This document shows positions 26,261 through 37,824 of a DNA stretch of 64,000 nt, piece after piece. The stretch spans positions 68,464,841 to 68,528,840 of the forward strand of contig CM031857.1 in NCBI GenBank assembly GCA_018697195.1, in the 5' to 3' direction. The translations under genes and the position numbers were made by a program. Origin of the DNA: Certhia americana. Lineage: Eukaryota > Chordata > Aves > Passeriformes > Certhiidae. The notes under the pieces were generated by a model that worked only from the letters and a program-made list of their open reading frames with translations, ran no database searches and had not been told where the DNA came from. The first letter of the stretch is position 1, and the number at the start of each line of letters is the position of its first letter.

Positions 26261-26625
26261 GAACACCACTGATAAATGAACTGGCTCAAATCCTAGGATG
26301 ATGACAATAGCGAATAACAATTTCAGTCCTGGTAATTATGATTTTTCTACCTGTAGTTACAGTGACAGTTTCAAATATGGGTGATCCTTTTAGTTGTTTC
26401 AAGTTTCAATTCTGTGTTTAGGTTACTACATGAAGTAATTGCTTTCTCCAAAAACAACAGACCATCAGAAACAAATTTAAATGTATGAAGGACTTGGGAA
26501 GATACTACATGTGGAAGTGTGATTTCTATCAACATTTTTAAATAGTGTGTGTTTGCTTAATGTTTACCAAAGAAACTTTTTCATATCTTTGCTCACAAAA
26601 TAAAGTAACAGGTATTTGGGTCAGA
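26261..26625 (+). other. Possible terminal exon with polyadenylation signal
   Basis: One of the best acceptor sites in the window, a T-rich tract ending in cttttgcttgcag, stops at 26260. No strong donor follows; the nearest, CTG|GTAATT after 26331, is weak. A canonical AATAAA lies at 26599-26604. The layout fits a 3'-terminal exon of a spliced, perhaps non-coding, transcript continuing from 25767-25848. The 3' boundary given is a guess about 20 nt past the signal. Confidence 0.22.
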
Positions 26626-27545
26626 ATAGCATTTTATTTATCTACTAGCCAGTGCAGGATTTGCATGCCTGTCCCAGTTATACTACTTAGACATTTCAAT
26701 CTTCATGTTGATCTATAAAATAAATGTCTTGGCATTCATCTCAGCAATTCCTCTGCAGAAGTTCAAGTTTCCTCACTGTCAGTATTCTCTGGGCCTGACA
26801 GTCCTGGTGTGAACAGTTGGTAGGTCACATTGACACCCTGCCCCACACATGAATGTCACAGAACCATCCCTGTCACTTCTGTAGCACTTTGGGGACTTTT
26901 ATATGTTACTGAGTGTTACTAACTATAATAGCAGAACAGCAATCACAGACAAATGCCCAGGTGGATTTTCTTGCTTGCCTAGGCATCTCGCTTCATGATT
27001 TTATATAGCAAAACATGATGTACTTTTCAGGATCCCTCTGGTGATAAATCTTCTGCAGTCTGCTCAGGAGTGTAGATTCCATGAACCTAGAAAGTGTGAA
27101 GTGGGTCCTATTGAGATCAAAGCAAACACATTTACTGGAGATGTAAAACGCCAGCACTAGGTACCAAGCCAATCTCAGATCACCAGAGAAAATGGTTTAT
27201 ACTAAATTAAAGAGTCTTGTAGAGTATCACATAAAATCCTACAGAAAATGGATGACTTGAGTAAGTGGGATCTTAGTGGGAGTAACGTAGTAACAGAGAA
27301 AAATAGATGCCCTAATTTTACAAGTGCACAAAATCCAAAAGCTTTATCTTTAGTTTCAAAACCCACTGCTCCCAATCACAATGCATGGAACAAAGTTCTG
27401 AGCGACAAGGGACATCCACAATACCCCCCATTACATCAGTGTTTTCTATGAATAGTAAACAAAAGCCATATTTAGCACTTCCATAGCACTTTATATACTC
27501 AAAGGACTTCACTAACCATTACTGGCATATCTAGATGCTTCTTAT
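26626..27545. other. Unassigned non-coding DNA
   Basis: No repeat, gene or domain recognised. The 67-codon frame at 27248-27451 has no family resemblance. Confidence 0.45.
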
Positions 27546-27563
27546 ATGCAAATGAATGCAAAT
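27546..27563 (+). promoter_or_regulatory. Two octamer motifs spaced one helical turn
   Basis: The POU-factor octamer ATGCAAAT occurs at 27546-27553 and again at 27556-27563, start to start 10 bp, so both would face the same side of the helix. It lies about 80 bp left of the candidate conserved island at 27640. The motif is well known for Oct/POU proteins; binding here is inferred only. Confidence 0.35.
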
Positions 27564-27639
27564 ATGAGAGTAGACATTAGGAGGCAGGATATTAGAATAC
27601 ATTAGCAAACGGACAATGGAAAACAGCTGGTTTGACTGA

Positions 27640-28020
27640 GTGTGGAGATGTGAGTAGGGAGCAGCACGTAGCACAATTCGCTGCTCAGAATTACGGAAAG
27701 AATTGTGCTGATTGCCATCATGGCTTAGAAACTCATCACTTAATTAACAATATAAATATTTTAAAAATTAACATTTCATAAAACCACAATAAGAGGTTCC
27801 ATTGTGAGAATGGGAAAGAATTAATTCACAGTTGGCTGGACCGATGGCACCCAGCCCTCATCCTCTTGGCTTCTGACAACACACTCGGCGAGAATTAATA
27901 CAACACAATTCATGCCCTGTCATGTCTTATTACTTAATTATGAAATGTCTGCAGTACTTTGGACATTACTGAGCCCATTTGATTGGCTGTGACTGATGTC
28001 ATACCCACTTTAATACTAGC
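27640..28020. promoter_or_regulatory. Candidate conserved non-coding island (enhancer-like)
   Basis: A transposon-free block whose texture differs from its surroundings. It holds scattered CpGs ('aattcgctgctc', 'attacgg', 'gaccgatgg', 'ctcggcgag'), many TAAT/ATTA homeodomain cores ('cttaattaac', 'gaattaattcac', 'gaattaatac', 'acttaattatg'), an inverted CCAAT followed by TGA-type half sites ('tgattggctgtgac', 'tgatgtcat'), and a perfect 10-bp inverted repeat at 27670-27709. No frame is open through it. Vertebrate developmental enhancers in gene deserts often look like this. Conservation itself cannot be judged here. Confidence 0.35.
27670..27709. repeat. 10-bp perfect inverted repeat inside the island
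   Basis: agcacaattc (27670-27679) and gaattgtgct (27700-27709) are exact reverse complements separated by 20 nt. The loop contains gctgctcagaattacggaaa. Confidence 0.85.
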
Positions 28021-29212
28021 CAGTACATGCATGGATAGGCCTCCTCACCATTTTCCTTCTTTCTATTCATGAATTCTATTTCATAACAGAATAATATACT
28101 CCAGGCGGTGTATTTCCAGGGAATTATTGCATTTCTCAAGTGGGTAAAGTCATTTGTCCTTTCAGCCTTATGCCTTACAACACCTTCCTAGGCATGTTAT
28201 AATTGCTCAGAAATACTCTATACCTTGTGTATTATGTTTCTCACATGCCACTCTTGCTTTTTCACTTGACTAGCCCAAATAGAATCCAACAGGAAAAGAG
28301 AAGTTGTCAGGTATATTTTTTTCAAATGAGTCTCTCAGATATATTTGCAAGGCTTTGAGTGTCTCATGCACATACAATTTAAATGCATTAATTTACAAAT
28401 ATTAATCATTTAGCATGCTGTATAAAATATAATGGCCACATTCTCATGTCCCTTGATAATTCCAGAGCACTGCCTCCTGTGTCTCTAAGGTGGCAGGAGC
28501 ACAAGATGACACACTTGATTTAATAAGAGCACAGAGTTGTATGAGCTGATATAATAGAATGCTTAGATATTTTTAAATGAGATGCTAGACTAAATGTTTA
28601 TGAAAGCTTAAAAGGAATCATTCTTGTAGAGTAATCTTTGAGTCTAATGACTCAAGAAAGTACAAGGCATTATTGTCAGTTTATGGTAAACTACTGAAGT
28701 CAAAACTTACTTTAGGTAGGAAGAGGAAATAATTTAGGCATCAAAAATATCCTCAGATTTAAACAAATGAAAAAAATACAAGATTTTCTACTCTACAACA
28801 CAGAAGTTTAACACGCACACTTATGGATAGAAGTGGGCTGAAATCTGAGTCAACATTATCTCCTCTGAGTTACTAAGGTTCACTTCTGAAGTTATGATTC
28901 AGCCTGCGATGACTGCTTTTTATTCCTGAAGTAATTTTCAACCAAATATCTCTAATAAGTCAATGAGCTTTAATGAATCAAGCCTTCTGGCAAAGTCCAA
29001 AAGGAAGGTCAATTTAGTAGAAACTAAATCATGGAAGTTTGCAGTGTTAGCACTTTTTATAACTGCAATTATATAATGGGAAACCACACTCCTACCAGTG
29101 TCAAATATTCTTCTAGTGGTTCCATCCTTACCTTAATTTTTCTTCCTCTGGAGGTGACAACTCCCAGTGCCTGAATTAAGGTTGCCCTAGACTAAACCAT
29201 AGCACATGTGAG
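28021..29212. other. Unassigned non-coding DNA
   Basis: AT-rich; no gene or repeat recognised. It ends at the 5' truncation point of the CR1 copy at 29213. Confidence 0.5.
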
Positions 29213-29398
29213 AGTGGTGAGGAAGTGGGACCAGTTGCACAGAAGAGATGTTATGCCCCATTCCTGGTACTGTTCAAGACCAGACTGGGTGGGGCTCTGA
29301 GCAACCTGTTCTAGTGGCAGCTGTCCCTGCCCCATGGCAGGGGGGCTGGAACTGGATAATAAAGGTCCCTTCCAAACCAAGCCATTCTATGATTCTAT
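29213..29398 (+). mobile_element. CR1 LINE 3' end
   Basis: The 3' UTR and end of CR1 are clear: 'gaccagactgggtgggg', 'gagcaacctgttctagtgg', 'tgtccctgccccatggcagg', 'ctggaactgga', 'aaggtcccttccaaaccaa' and a terminal 'ccattctatgattctat' repeat. The 5' side is truncated, as in most CR1 insertions. Low divergence from the usual avian 3' end suggests a relatively young subfamily. It encodes no protein; the open frame on the opposite strand (29192-29380) is an artefact of the repeat. Confidence 0.93.
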
Positions 29399-32300
29399 AA
29401 ATGTAAGATTAGAGGGGTAGCTATGCCCCATCCTGGCCTGGACTTCCCCTGTTGGTTGCAGCCATGTTTCAGATGTGAAACAGTCTTGCACACAGTGCCT
29501 TCTCTGAAACTCAGCCAACTAGAGGTGGTGCCTTTCTCTCTACTAGAGTGAGGTTATAAATAAAATGAAGGCCACAGTCAAAAATGAACATATTTCATCA
29601 GCTGTAAAGAGCATGCATTTGTGCCATCTATGGCAAAGGACTGTTAAAACCCTGAAGAGAATGTTCTGAAAATAACTGGGGCAAGAACAAGCTGGAAATT
29701 TTAATTTTGCATGATGTGTAATGTCAAGTTTATAATTAAATAACATGAAAGTTTCCCTCTTCAGTTTTGGTGTACCTGCTGTAGACCAACATGGTCATGG
29801 AGAAAAAAGGTGAAAGGCTAACCAAGTTTACAGCCCTGCTTTGTGGGAAATAAACAAGTGGAAGTGAACTAGAACAGAATAACTAGGATGTATTACACAA
29901 GAATTTTTCTTCAGTCTATATATTTAAGGCCTATTAAAAATGGCAATAAGTCAAAGGTAGAGATGAAGATGAGTCCAAACCACATTGTCAAATCCTATGT
30001 GCCTCTTAAAAGAAGGAAAAGAGAAAAAAGGTTAGCATTAAATTTCAAAATAATTGTGGATTTAGTAAGACAGACATTTCAATCACCCACAATCTCTAAC
30101 CTAGCAGCTTCTTCTGTAGGCAATGATTTCAACACCATTTATCAGAAAAAACAGAAAGTCTAAGTCCATGTGGTGGTGTCTTTTCTCTTCTTATAGGTAT
30201 TAAATTTGGCTCAGATACTTGAAAGACTTGATATCCTTTGGGACCAGCTTCTGAGTGATTGGAGCATTAACCTCACTGAGTTAAGTTCCCCTGCTCTCTG
30301 CCGGAGGGACAGTAATCCATGCCTCCCACCCACATGAAGAATGCCTTCATCAGCAAACAACAGTATTCTGGAGCTGGAAGCTCTCATTCTTCTTGTTAAG
30401 CTATTTCCCTTTGTACAAAACAAACACTCATTCAACACAAAGAGGCAACCAGTACTGCCTTCTACCTGAGTTTCCTAACCATTCATCTATACGTCCATCT
30501 TCATCTGCTTTCTGACCAAACAGGATCCTCTGAAACAGGACAGCCTCCAGCCGACAAAACTGGTGAAGCTATGAGGGGAAAAGGTAGAAAAGTTCTTCCA
30601 CATCTATGTGGATGTGCGAGGTCAGAGGCTTAGCTGGGTACTCAAGCACTTTAAGCAAGGGAACTCTTGTTTTATGCCTCCCAGATAGACCTCATTAAAA
30701 AGCAGAAAGAAGGGGACAAGTACAGCATGAAAGTACCAAGGACATGAAGTGCAGATGGACATATCCAGAGACAGAATATTCAGTTTTCTTGCTTTTAGGA
30801 TCAGGCCTGAGTGTCATTATTGGCTGTGCTCTCCCACACTGGATTTAAACTCTCGAAATGCATGTGAGTGCCTACTTTTACCTCAAGAATCTGAACTTTA
30901 ATGTACAGCGTGTTAAACTGTAAAGCAGCTTGGGAAGTATTGGGCTTGATCCCAGGTGGGTAACAAACACTAGCTCACCACTAGCTCTGATGTGGCACAC
31001 ATCCCTGGAATTCGACAGTCACTGGCAGCACTCAAGCTCAGTCACTGCCATGCAGGTAATGCCTTATTACAAGGGTGCAGTACTGACCTCCAGGATCATT
31101 TTACCATTTTCCTTAAATTCATCAAACAGGCTTTTGATAAACAGATGAACATCTGGTTTCAAATTTTCTAACAATTGCTATCAATTTTACCCTGGAAACT
31201 GACAAAGTGGCAATAGTAAGGAAAAAACTAACCAGCTATCAGGTCATAGTATTTTGTTGGTGGTGAAGGAAGATCTCACAAAAATAAAAGGTAACTATTT
31301 TAACATCCAAAAGCAACTGTAACCTTGCTGACCTTCCTCTATGATACAAATTCCTTCTCTCTTCAGAATTACACTTACCACTTTTTGCTCTTGTTTATTA
31401 TCAAAGTCTCTCACCTGAGAAAACAACAATGTATGAGTGACTGTTCCCACAGCAGTATGAATAAATAAGGAGTGACAAAATCATAGGTGAATGTATTTTG
31501 TAAAATAACTATGAAATTACAATGGGTTTCAAGAAATTTTTAAAGATTTATTACTACAGATAAATTCTTTTGTAAAATTAAAAGCTGTTTTAAAAAACAT
31601 TGTGTGAAAATCCAGTTATCCAACATAATTTATCAAATTAATTTTACTACAAATAGTCTTGTAATATTTATAAAAACTCATAAGAACCTGGAACTCAAGG
31701 AGGGACAAAGTGCATTGAAATGTTATTGGGGATACTCAAGGCATTAAGCAAGTTAAAAAGTTAAAAGGCTAATGAATAGAATAAGAATGCAAAATATATT
31801 ATATTTTGTATCATATATGATATTTAAAATTATGGATTATCTCCATACTTTGTTTTTCAGGATGAGCTCATAGATCCATTTTTTTCATCAAGGAGTAAAA
31901 GTTTCAGTAGTTTGTGAGTTTGAAGATATGATCACTTTCATCACGATATCACTTTTTGAAAAGACTGAAATGATGTTAAACAATTACACAAATATTAATA
32001 GTTAGATAGAATATTGCCATGTAACTATTAAAATTTGATAGGTATTTTTTTCCTGCAGTGGTAATAGGGCTGTGAGTTATATGAATTTAGAGAGGATACA
32101 ATCTATTTCTGTTGAAGACAACTTCTTTCACTGTTGGCACATACATTTGCAATAGCAATATAATTCATGTTTACCAGGAGAGGTGTCATTTAACTGACAG
32201 ATAGCTCCAGTGGCTGGGTGTAAAACAACTCACTGAAATTGTTCAGTGATTCCCAAACTTTGTGTATTCCAAATTCCCATCTTTTTATGCAAAACTATAA

Positions 32301-33237
32301 TTTATTTATTGGTTCTTATACAACCCCTATCACTCCAGTCTGAGTACCTCCCAGTATTATAAAACAGATATAGAAGATATATTATTTCTCCCTCTCCCTC
32401 TTCTTTCCAGTCAGCTAACATTTCAGAATTATTTTATTTTACCATATATCAATATCTTTGTCTATTTGGGAAGAAAGAATAATCTCACTTCTCCATCATG
32501 ACTTTTACCATATGTGCATACACATACATACATATATAAAAATTTAAATATACCTTTTATATATACAAATGTCATATTTATACCACATACACACTTAAAT
32601 GGTAGAAGTTATGATGGAGAATTGGGATTTGTTCTTTCTTCACAAATAGATAGATTTCATTTCCTGGGAAGATTTAATTTGCTTTTCTTGCCCTATTACT
32701 GTCAATTTTTTTCCAGAGAAACCTCTGAAGAAAGGTTTTGAATTGCCTATCTTGTTCTCTCATGGAAAGTTAACTTTGAAGAGTCACATCTTGTCCTCAG
32801 TACCAGTGCTGCATCTTGAAGCAAGGCACATATAACTGTTGAACATTCCATTTCCAAAGTACTGAATATGACCCCAAATCATCTCTTTGTTCTAGGGGTC
32901 TCTGATTTCAAATGACTACAGGCATCAGGGAAGAAATGCTTGGATTGTTCTGAAATCCAGACTCTCATCTCATCATGGTGGTATCCTTTTCAGTAGTGAT
33001 ATTGGAATACTTGAGTCAGAGAAGCCTAGACAGGAATTGCTTTGTACTGTTTGAACTCAAGTTCATTCCTCACCAGAAATGAAGATGAGGTTGAAGTCTG
33101 AGACAACTTTGCAAAAATCATTTTATAGGAAGAGAATAACTGTGCAATAGGCAGAGGAATTTCTGACCTGGAAGAACCATCCTGCTGGGATTCCTTTTGG
33201 AGAGTCAGCATCCATACCCACGCACAAAGAAAACAGT
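29399..33237. other. Non-coding DNA between CR1 copies
   Basis: No gene recognised. The 91-codon frame at 29888-30163 is lysine-rich, as expected of A-rich DNA. An exon-like 36-nt segment lies on the minus strand at 31379-31414. Small ATAC/ATAT-rich patches occur at 32510-32580. Confidence 0.5.
31379..31414 (-). other. Exon-like 36-nt segment, minus strand
   Basis: On the minus strand a strong acceptor (attgttgttttctcag) precedes a 36-nt segment followed by the donor AGTG|GTAAGT. The segment is a multiple of three and only one frame is open, giving twelve residues, VRDFDNKQEQKV. The size and phase resemble a microexon, but strong splice-like pairs at this spacing also occur by chance. Confidence 0.2.
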
Positions 33238-33400
33238 ACAGAATCATAGAATGTTGTGGATTGGAAGGGACCTTATGTATCATTTATTACCAAACCCAGT
33301 ATCATGGGCCAGGGTACCTTCCACTAAACCAGGCTGCTCAGATCTCCATCCAGCCTGGACATGAACACTTCCAGGAAGGGGACATGCACAATTTCTCTGG
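33238..33400 (-). mobile_element. CR1 LINE 3' end, inverted
   Basis: On the plus strand the copy begins with the inverted terminal repeat 'acagaatcatagaatg', then 'ttggaagggacctta', 'aggctgctcagatctccat', 'ccagcctggacatgaacact' and 'tccaggaaggggacatgcac', ending at 'atttctctgg'. This is the standard CR1 3' region in reverse. It is 5'-truncated at about 33400 and carries no coding capacity. Confidence 0.93.
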
Positions 33401-33759
33401 ACACACAGCACATTGAGGTTCTCAGTCAAAAGCTAGAGTCAAACCTATATGCTTTGTTCTGTTTCACCTTCAATCAGCTTGCCTGATCATGCCACAGAGA
33501 AGAGAGAAGAAAAACAAAGAGAAATCCTTGACCAGGCACTGTTCTGTACAAAAAGATGTCACCTTCCAGCCCAGGAAGTGGACCTTCCCAGCTCAGCTGT
33601 TGAGCTGTGCCAGTTTTCTACCAAAATATGTCAGTAATTGATGACTGACTGAGCCAGCAGCTGAATAAATTATGTTGGTCTTTTGGGACATGGATTATTC
33701 CCACAGGGCAGCTGACAGTTCTGGGATAATCCAGAAGTGTCTGTGTAGTGTTTCTTTCA
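33401..33759. other. Spacer between two divergent CR1 copies
   Basis: About 360 bp, moderately GC-rich, open in one frame for 62 codons. I cannot tell whether it is unique DNA or a degraded 5' extension of either CR1 copy. Confidence 0.4.
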
Positions 33760-34885
33760 TGTTCATGAACCAGACTTAATCCAAGTTCCTAAGGCACTGG
33801 CACATATCATAGCAGGACCCCTCTCAATCATCTACCAGAAGTCTTGGAAGTCTGTGGAGGTCCTTACTGACTTGAAACTGGACAGTGTTCTTCCCATATA
33901 CAAAAGGGTATGAGGACAGACACAAGGAATTACAGATCTGTTATTCTAGCCTCAGTTTCAGGAAAAAAATATGTATAATATACCTGGAAGGCATTTAAAA
34001 GATAATGTGATCATCAGGTGCAATCAGCATGGGCTCACAAAGGGAAAGCCATGTTTAATTAACTTGATATCCTCTAATAAGAGGAGAACTCTTGATAGAC
34101 TGGAGCATTGGGATATGATTAAAAAGATTAAATTGAACAAGTTCAAATACTGGATTCTGCACTGGGATGGAGTAACACCAAGCACAAGAGTAATTTGGAA
34201 GAGTGACTGGAGAGCAAGCTGCAGAAAAGAGTCCAGGTGTGCTGTTGACAGCAGGATCAGTGGGAGCCAGCTGTGCTCCCTCGCAGCCAAGAGAGCAAAC
34301 TGCATCCTGGGATGCATCAAACAGCACCACCAGCCAGTCAAAACAGATGATTATCCCACTGTATTCAACATTGGTGCAGCCTCACCTGGAATACGTGTGC
34401 AGTTCTGGGCCCTACAATTTAAGAAGGATGTGGAGATCCTGGAATCCATCCAGAAGAGGCCAACAAGCTGGTGAGCAGGCCACAAGGAATGTCCTATATG
34501 GAACAGCTAAGGACTTTGGGCTAATCTTAACTGGAAAAAAATGATGTTGAGTGATGACTTTATTGACCTTTGCATCTTCCTGAGGAGGGGAAGTAAAGAG
34601 GAGGGTGCTAATCTCTTCTCCCTGGTATCCAACTGTAGGATGCATGGGAGCAGGTCAAAGTTGTGTCGGGAGAGGTTTGGATTGGATATTAGGAAGGATT
34701 CCTTTACCAGGAGGGTGGTCAAACCCTGAAACAGACTTCCTGAAGAGGTGGTCTGTGTTTCAGAGGGATTTGGACAATGCTCTTAACAACATGCTTTAGC
34801 TTTTGGTCAGCCCTAGATTGCTCAATCAGTTGTACTAAATGATCCTTTTAGGCCCCTTCCAACTGAAATTCTCCTTTTTTAATTC
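33760..34885 (+). pseudogene. Long CR1 LINE fragment with broken pol (reverse transcriptase) gene
   Basis: The best-preserved retrotransposon in the window. CR1 pol encodes a nuclease and reverse transcriptase that copies CR1 RNA into new sites. The DNA aligns in order with the start of the reverse-transcriptase domain (a CNQHGLTKGKPCLINLIS stretch at about 34018-34074), then jumps to the later part (LDRLEHW at 34093, LAAKRANCILGCI at 34280-34320, PHLEYV near 34385, VQFWALQFKKDVEILESIQ at about 34400-34455), and on to the 3' part (gagggtggtcaaaccctga, tttggacaatgctctt, 'ggccccttccaactgaaa'). The catalytic core, including the YxDD motif, is missing between about 34074 and 34093. The frame shifts by one base near 34398. 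The 3' end type differs from the copies at 29213 and 47110, indicating another, older subfamily. Not functional. Confidence 0.93.
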
Positions 34886-36095
34886 TGGGTTATGTAGAAT
34901 GATATGTCAATATAATCACTTATTAAGAGAAGCATTATTTCATGCTATTTGGAGTGCAAGATGTCCAAGCAACAAACGTGTTCCTGCCTGTCACGAGATG
35001 CATTACTTTGGGTAAGCCAGCTTCCTGGACTTCCCTACACCCACAGAGGTTAGGATATATGACAGAGGCTACTCTTGGGTCAAAATAGTGCAATGAAAAT
35101 AAATCACTATTTCAAAGTCCTATGGGACAATGAAACAAGAGAGATCATTATATCTGAAATGAAAGCATTAATTTTATTAATTTTTTTTAAAATTAAGAAT
35201 CATACTCTCTTATCAAGTTCATTAGGATTATTTTCACATTAATTTAATTTTATGTAGGCTGAAATGAGGGAATATTTCTGGACTGCTTCCTATTACAAAG
35301 AGGAATTTACTCTCCCTGCACCTTATATTTACATTATAGACACAACTGCTTAACAGCTGCAATCCATTTTTCTTTTATTTTTAGATCAACACAAATTGCA
35401 ACAAATTTGGTTTCCACTGACCATTTGTTTAAGAGAGATGCTTTTACTGATCTTGCAAGCAATAGCATTCATGGCAATGCTTGAATTATTCAAGCCCACT
35501 TTGCTTAAAAACAATATATGAAGCTCCATAAATGTATGGAGTCATTAGCAACAAATTGTAATACAACTTGTCTGACTTCAAGACCTAACCCCATTAGATA
35601 AGATAATTAATGACAAAATCAAGTATATAAATATGGCCTTAATTTTTTCAGACATATAAACTTACAGTCATGCTTTCTGAATATGGGTATTTTCCCCAAA
35701 AAGGAATTCTCTCAGCAGTAGAGCTATTGGAAAGATTTTTCTCTTCATAAAAATTCTATACAAAGGGATAGGACTAAACACTAAAATGTATTAATTTTCT
35801 GACAAGAAAATTAATTTGTAAAAAAAAATAAAAATTTAAAAACCTTTCTTGGTTGGGTTGTACCCAGAAATTTCTATCATTTTTTGCAGCCTGTAAAACC
35901 AATTGAAATACTCATGTGTGTTTATGTGTTTGTATTGAAACCACAAACTTTTTAAACTACAGAAAAATTGTTTTATATCAAGAAAGAAACAATCAACAGT
36001 TTATCTCGTTGATATTTAGATATACACAGAAGTTTGTTACTGGATGAGTGAGCATGATGAACATCAAAGAATAAGACCTTTACTCTTTTCTGTAG
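34886..36095. other. AT-rich non-coding DNA
   Basis: No gene or repeat recognised; ends in the polypyrimidine tract ahead of the exon-like segment at 36096. Confidence 0.5.
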
Positions 36096-36182
36096 AAGCC
36101 AGTGGAAAGTCAGAAAAGATCAGGGAAGAGTTTGCAGAAATCAAAAGAGCTGTGCAGAACGTAGAGCTGTATCTTTGTGAAG
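36096..36182 (+). other. Exon-like 87-nt segment, open, phase 1-1
   Basis: A strong acceptor (ctttactcttttctgtag) ends at 36095 and the donor GAAG|GTAGGA follows 36182. The 87-nt length is a multiple of three, and in the open frame the segment starts with the last two bases of a codon and ends with the first base of another, so it could be skipped without frame change. It encodes 28 residues with an amphipathic-helix look (SEKIREEFAEIKRAVQ, then NVELYL). The same phase occurs in the exon-like segment at 45048, and joining them gives a Gly codon and an open frame. I do not recognise the protein. Chance pseudo-exons remain the main alternative. Confidence 0.3.
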
Positions 36183-37646
36183 GTAGGAAAGCACTGATTA
36201 AAGTTAGCATAAAAACATTGCCTTTTACAGTTACAAAGGAAAGTTGAATCTTTTTGTCTTTTACATTGCATCCTAAATAATTCTGCTGCTTTTCCACCAC
36301 AATTCTTTAACTTCATTTTCCACAAGGTTTCCCACTTGGTCTGTGTGCATACCTGTGTTCAGGGTACAGCTGTACAGTGCAGATTGGCTTCCTCCCTCTG
36401 CTTATTGAGAACTACAGGAACAGGTTTTTAGGGTGAATCACTGAAACCTTGATATTCATACTGCATATTTCAGGGGTTACCTCAGACATCTTTCAAAACT
36501 TTGGCTTGTTTCATCCAAGAAGAACACAGTTCATGTGCTCTAAGATTTTGCTGTAAAGTAAACACAAGCATGCTATGCGGGAATGACTGGAAAATTTCCT
36601 CCAGTACATTTGCAATCCAGCCTAAAATAATAATACAAACATACCTTTCAGAGGTCAGAGAATGGGTGGCCAATTCTTCACCTTTTTGTTGGACAGCATT
36701 GTCTGCAAAGAGGAGTCCTTAACTATTAGGAAAATAAGCCACATGATTTCTCATGTAAATCACAGACAGGAGAGGAAAAAGGAAATTCTGGAAATGAACT
36801 TTTTTTTTAGGAAAAAAGTAACCAGATATTTGCAAACCTCATTATTCCATTGTATCTCAAAAATATCTTAATATAAAATAGCAATGTAAATATTTCTAGC
36901 ACCAAAAGAAATGTAAAACCTTTTCCTCAAACAATTTTCTGGTCTCCAAATATATTTTAGTTGCTGCTGCTAACAGGATTCTTTAATTTGATGATATAAC
37001 AACATCTTTCAAAACAAGGAAGCATTCAGACATGAAAACATGACTGACAAGGGAATGAGTATCCACACCATTGGGAGAATATTAACTTGAAGGCAAATTT
37101 TGAAGTTGTGAACAAAACAAGTACAGTGTTTGTAAAAGAATATTTATTAAATTTTTACAGCTATACATTGGTGTCACCAAATTAAACTCTGAAAGACCAG
37201 ACAACTGCCCTATATAAATTTTGGCCCCTATCACATCCTCAAGTAGGACTGAATTCAGAAGGTGACAGTGAAAAGAGAGTTGAGCAGTCATAATGGAGAA
37301 GTAGGAATTGAAAATTTTTGTTCCTGCTTCTCTAATAACAGGAGCTTTTCACTGATGAGAGCTGAAATAGGAACTGCAGAATTGATCTTCACCTTAAAAT
37401 CACCCTCATCAGAAAACTAAACAGCATGTCTTCTCTCTTTTCAGGGACTTTTATTCATAGTCATTGACAGAACTGAAAGCCAGAAACTTTATTAGACCTA
37501 CAGACTGAAAAATTGGCTTATTTTAATTTGTCTCAAAGCCCAGAGCTGTCATCAAGTACCTTACTGTCTGAAGAGGTAGCCTTAGGACATGTTTTGTCTG
37601 GGCAGTTAGGAAGATGTGCATGCATCAGGAAGAATGTACATGTACT

Positions 37647-37671
37647 TAAGGAGTGCACAGTACACTCCTTA
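37647..37671. repeat. 9-bp perfect inverted repeat
   Basis: taaggagtg (37647-37655) and cactcctta (37663-37671) around cacagta. Confidence 0.8.
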
Positions 37672-37805
37672 TCTTGGATTATTTAAATCCTCTTGTTTAA
37701 GATGATATGTGAACTATATGAAATCTGAATGCCTCCATGAGGCAAATTTTTCCTTGCAAATAGAAATATGGGAAGACAATAAAATTGCTAGGCTTTATTT
37801 GGAGG

Positions 37806-37824
37806 AAAAAAAAAAAAAAAAAAA
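37806..37824. repeat. A19 homopolymer
   Basis: Uninterrupted A run. Sequence to the left (an AATAAAA at about 37780, GC-poor) could suggest a retrocopy tail, but nothing upstream is recognisable as a gene copy. Confidence 0.9.

Noticed and set aside
29192..29380. 62-codon minus-strand frame
   Set aside because: Lies antisense within the CR1 3' end; a repeat artefact.
34024..34722. Minus-strand frames of 71-105 codons
   Set aside because: Antisense shadows of the CR1 pol remains.
37780..37824. AATAAAA followed by A19 as a processed-pseudogene tail
   Set aside because: Nothing upstream resembles a gene copy, and no target duplication was seen.
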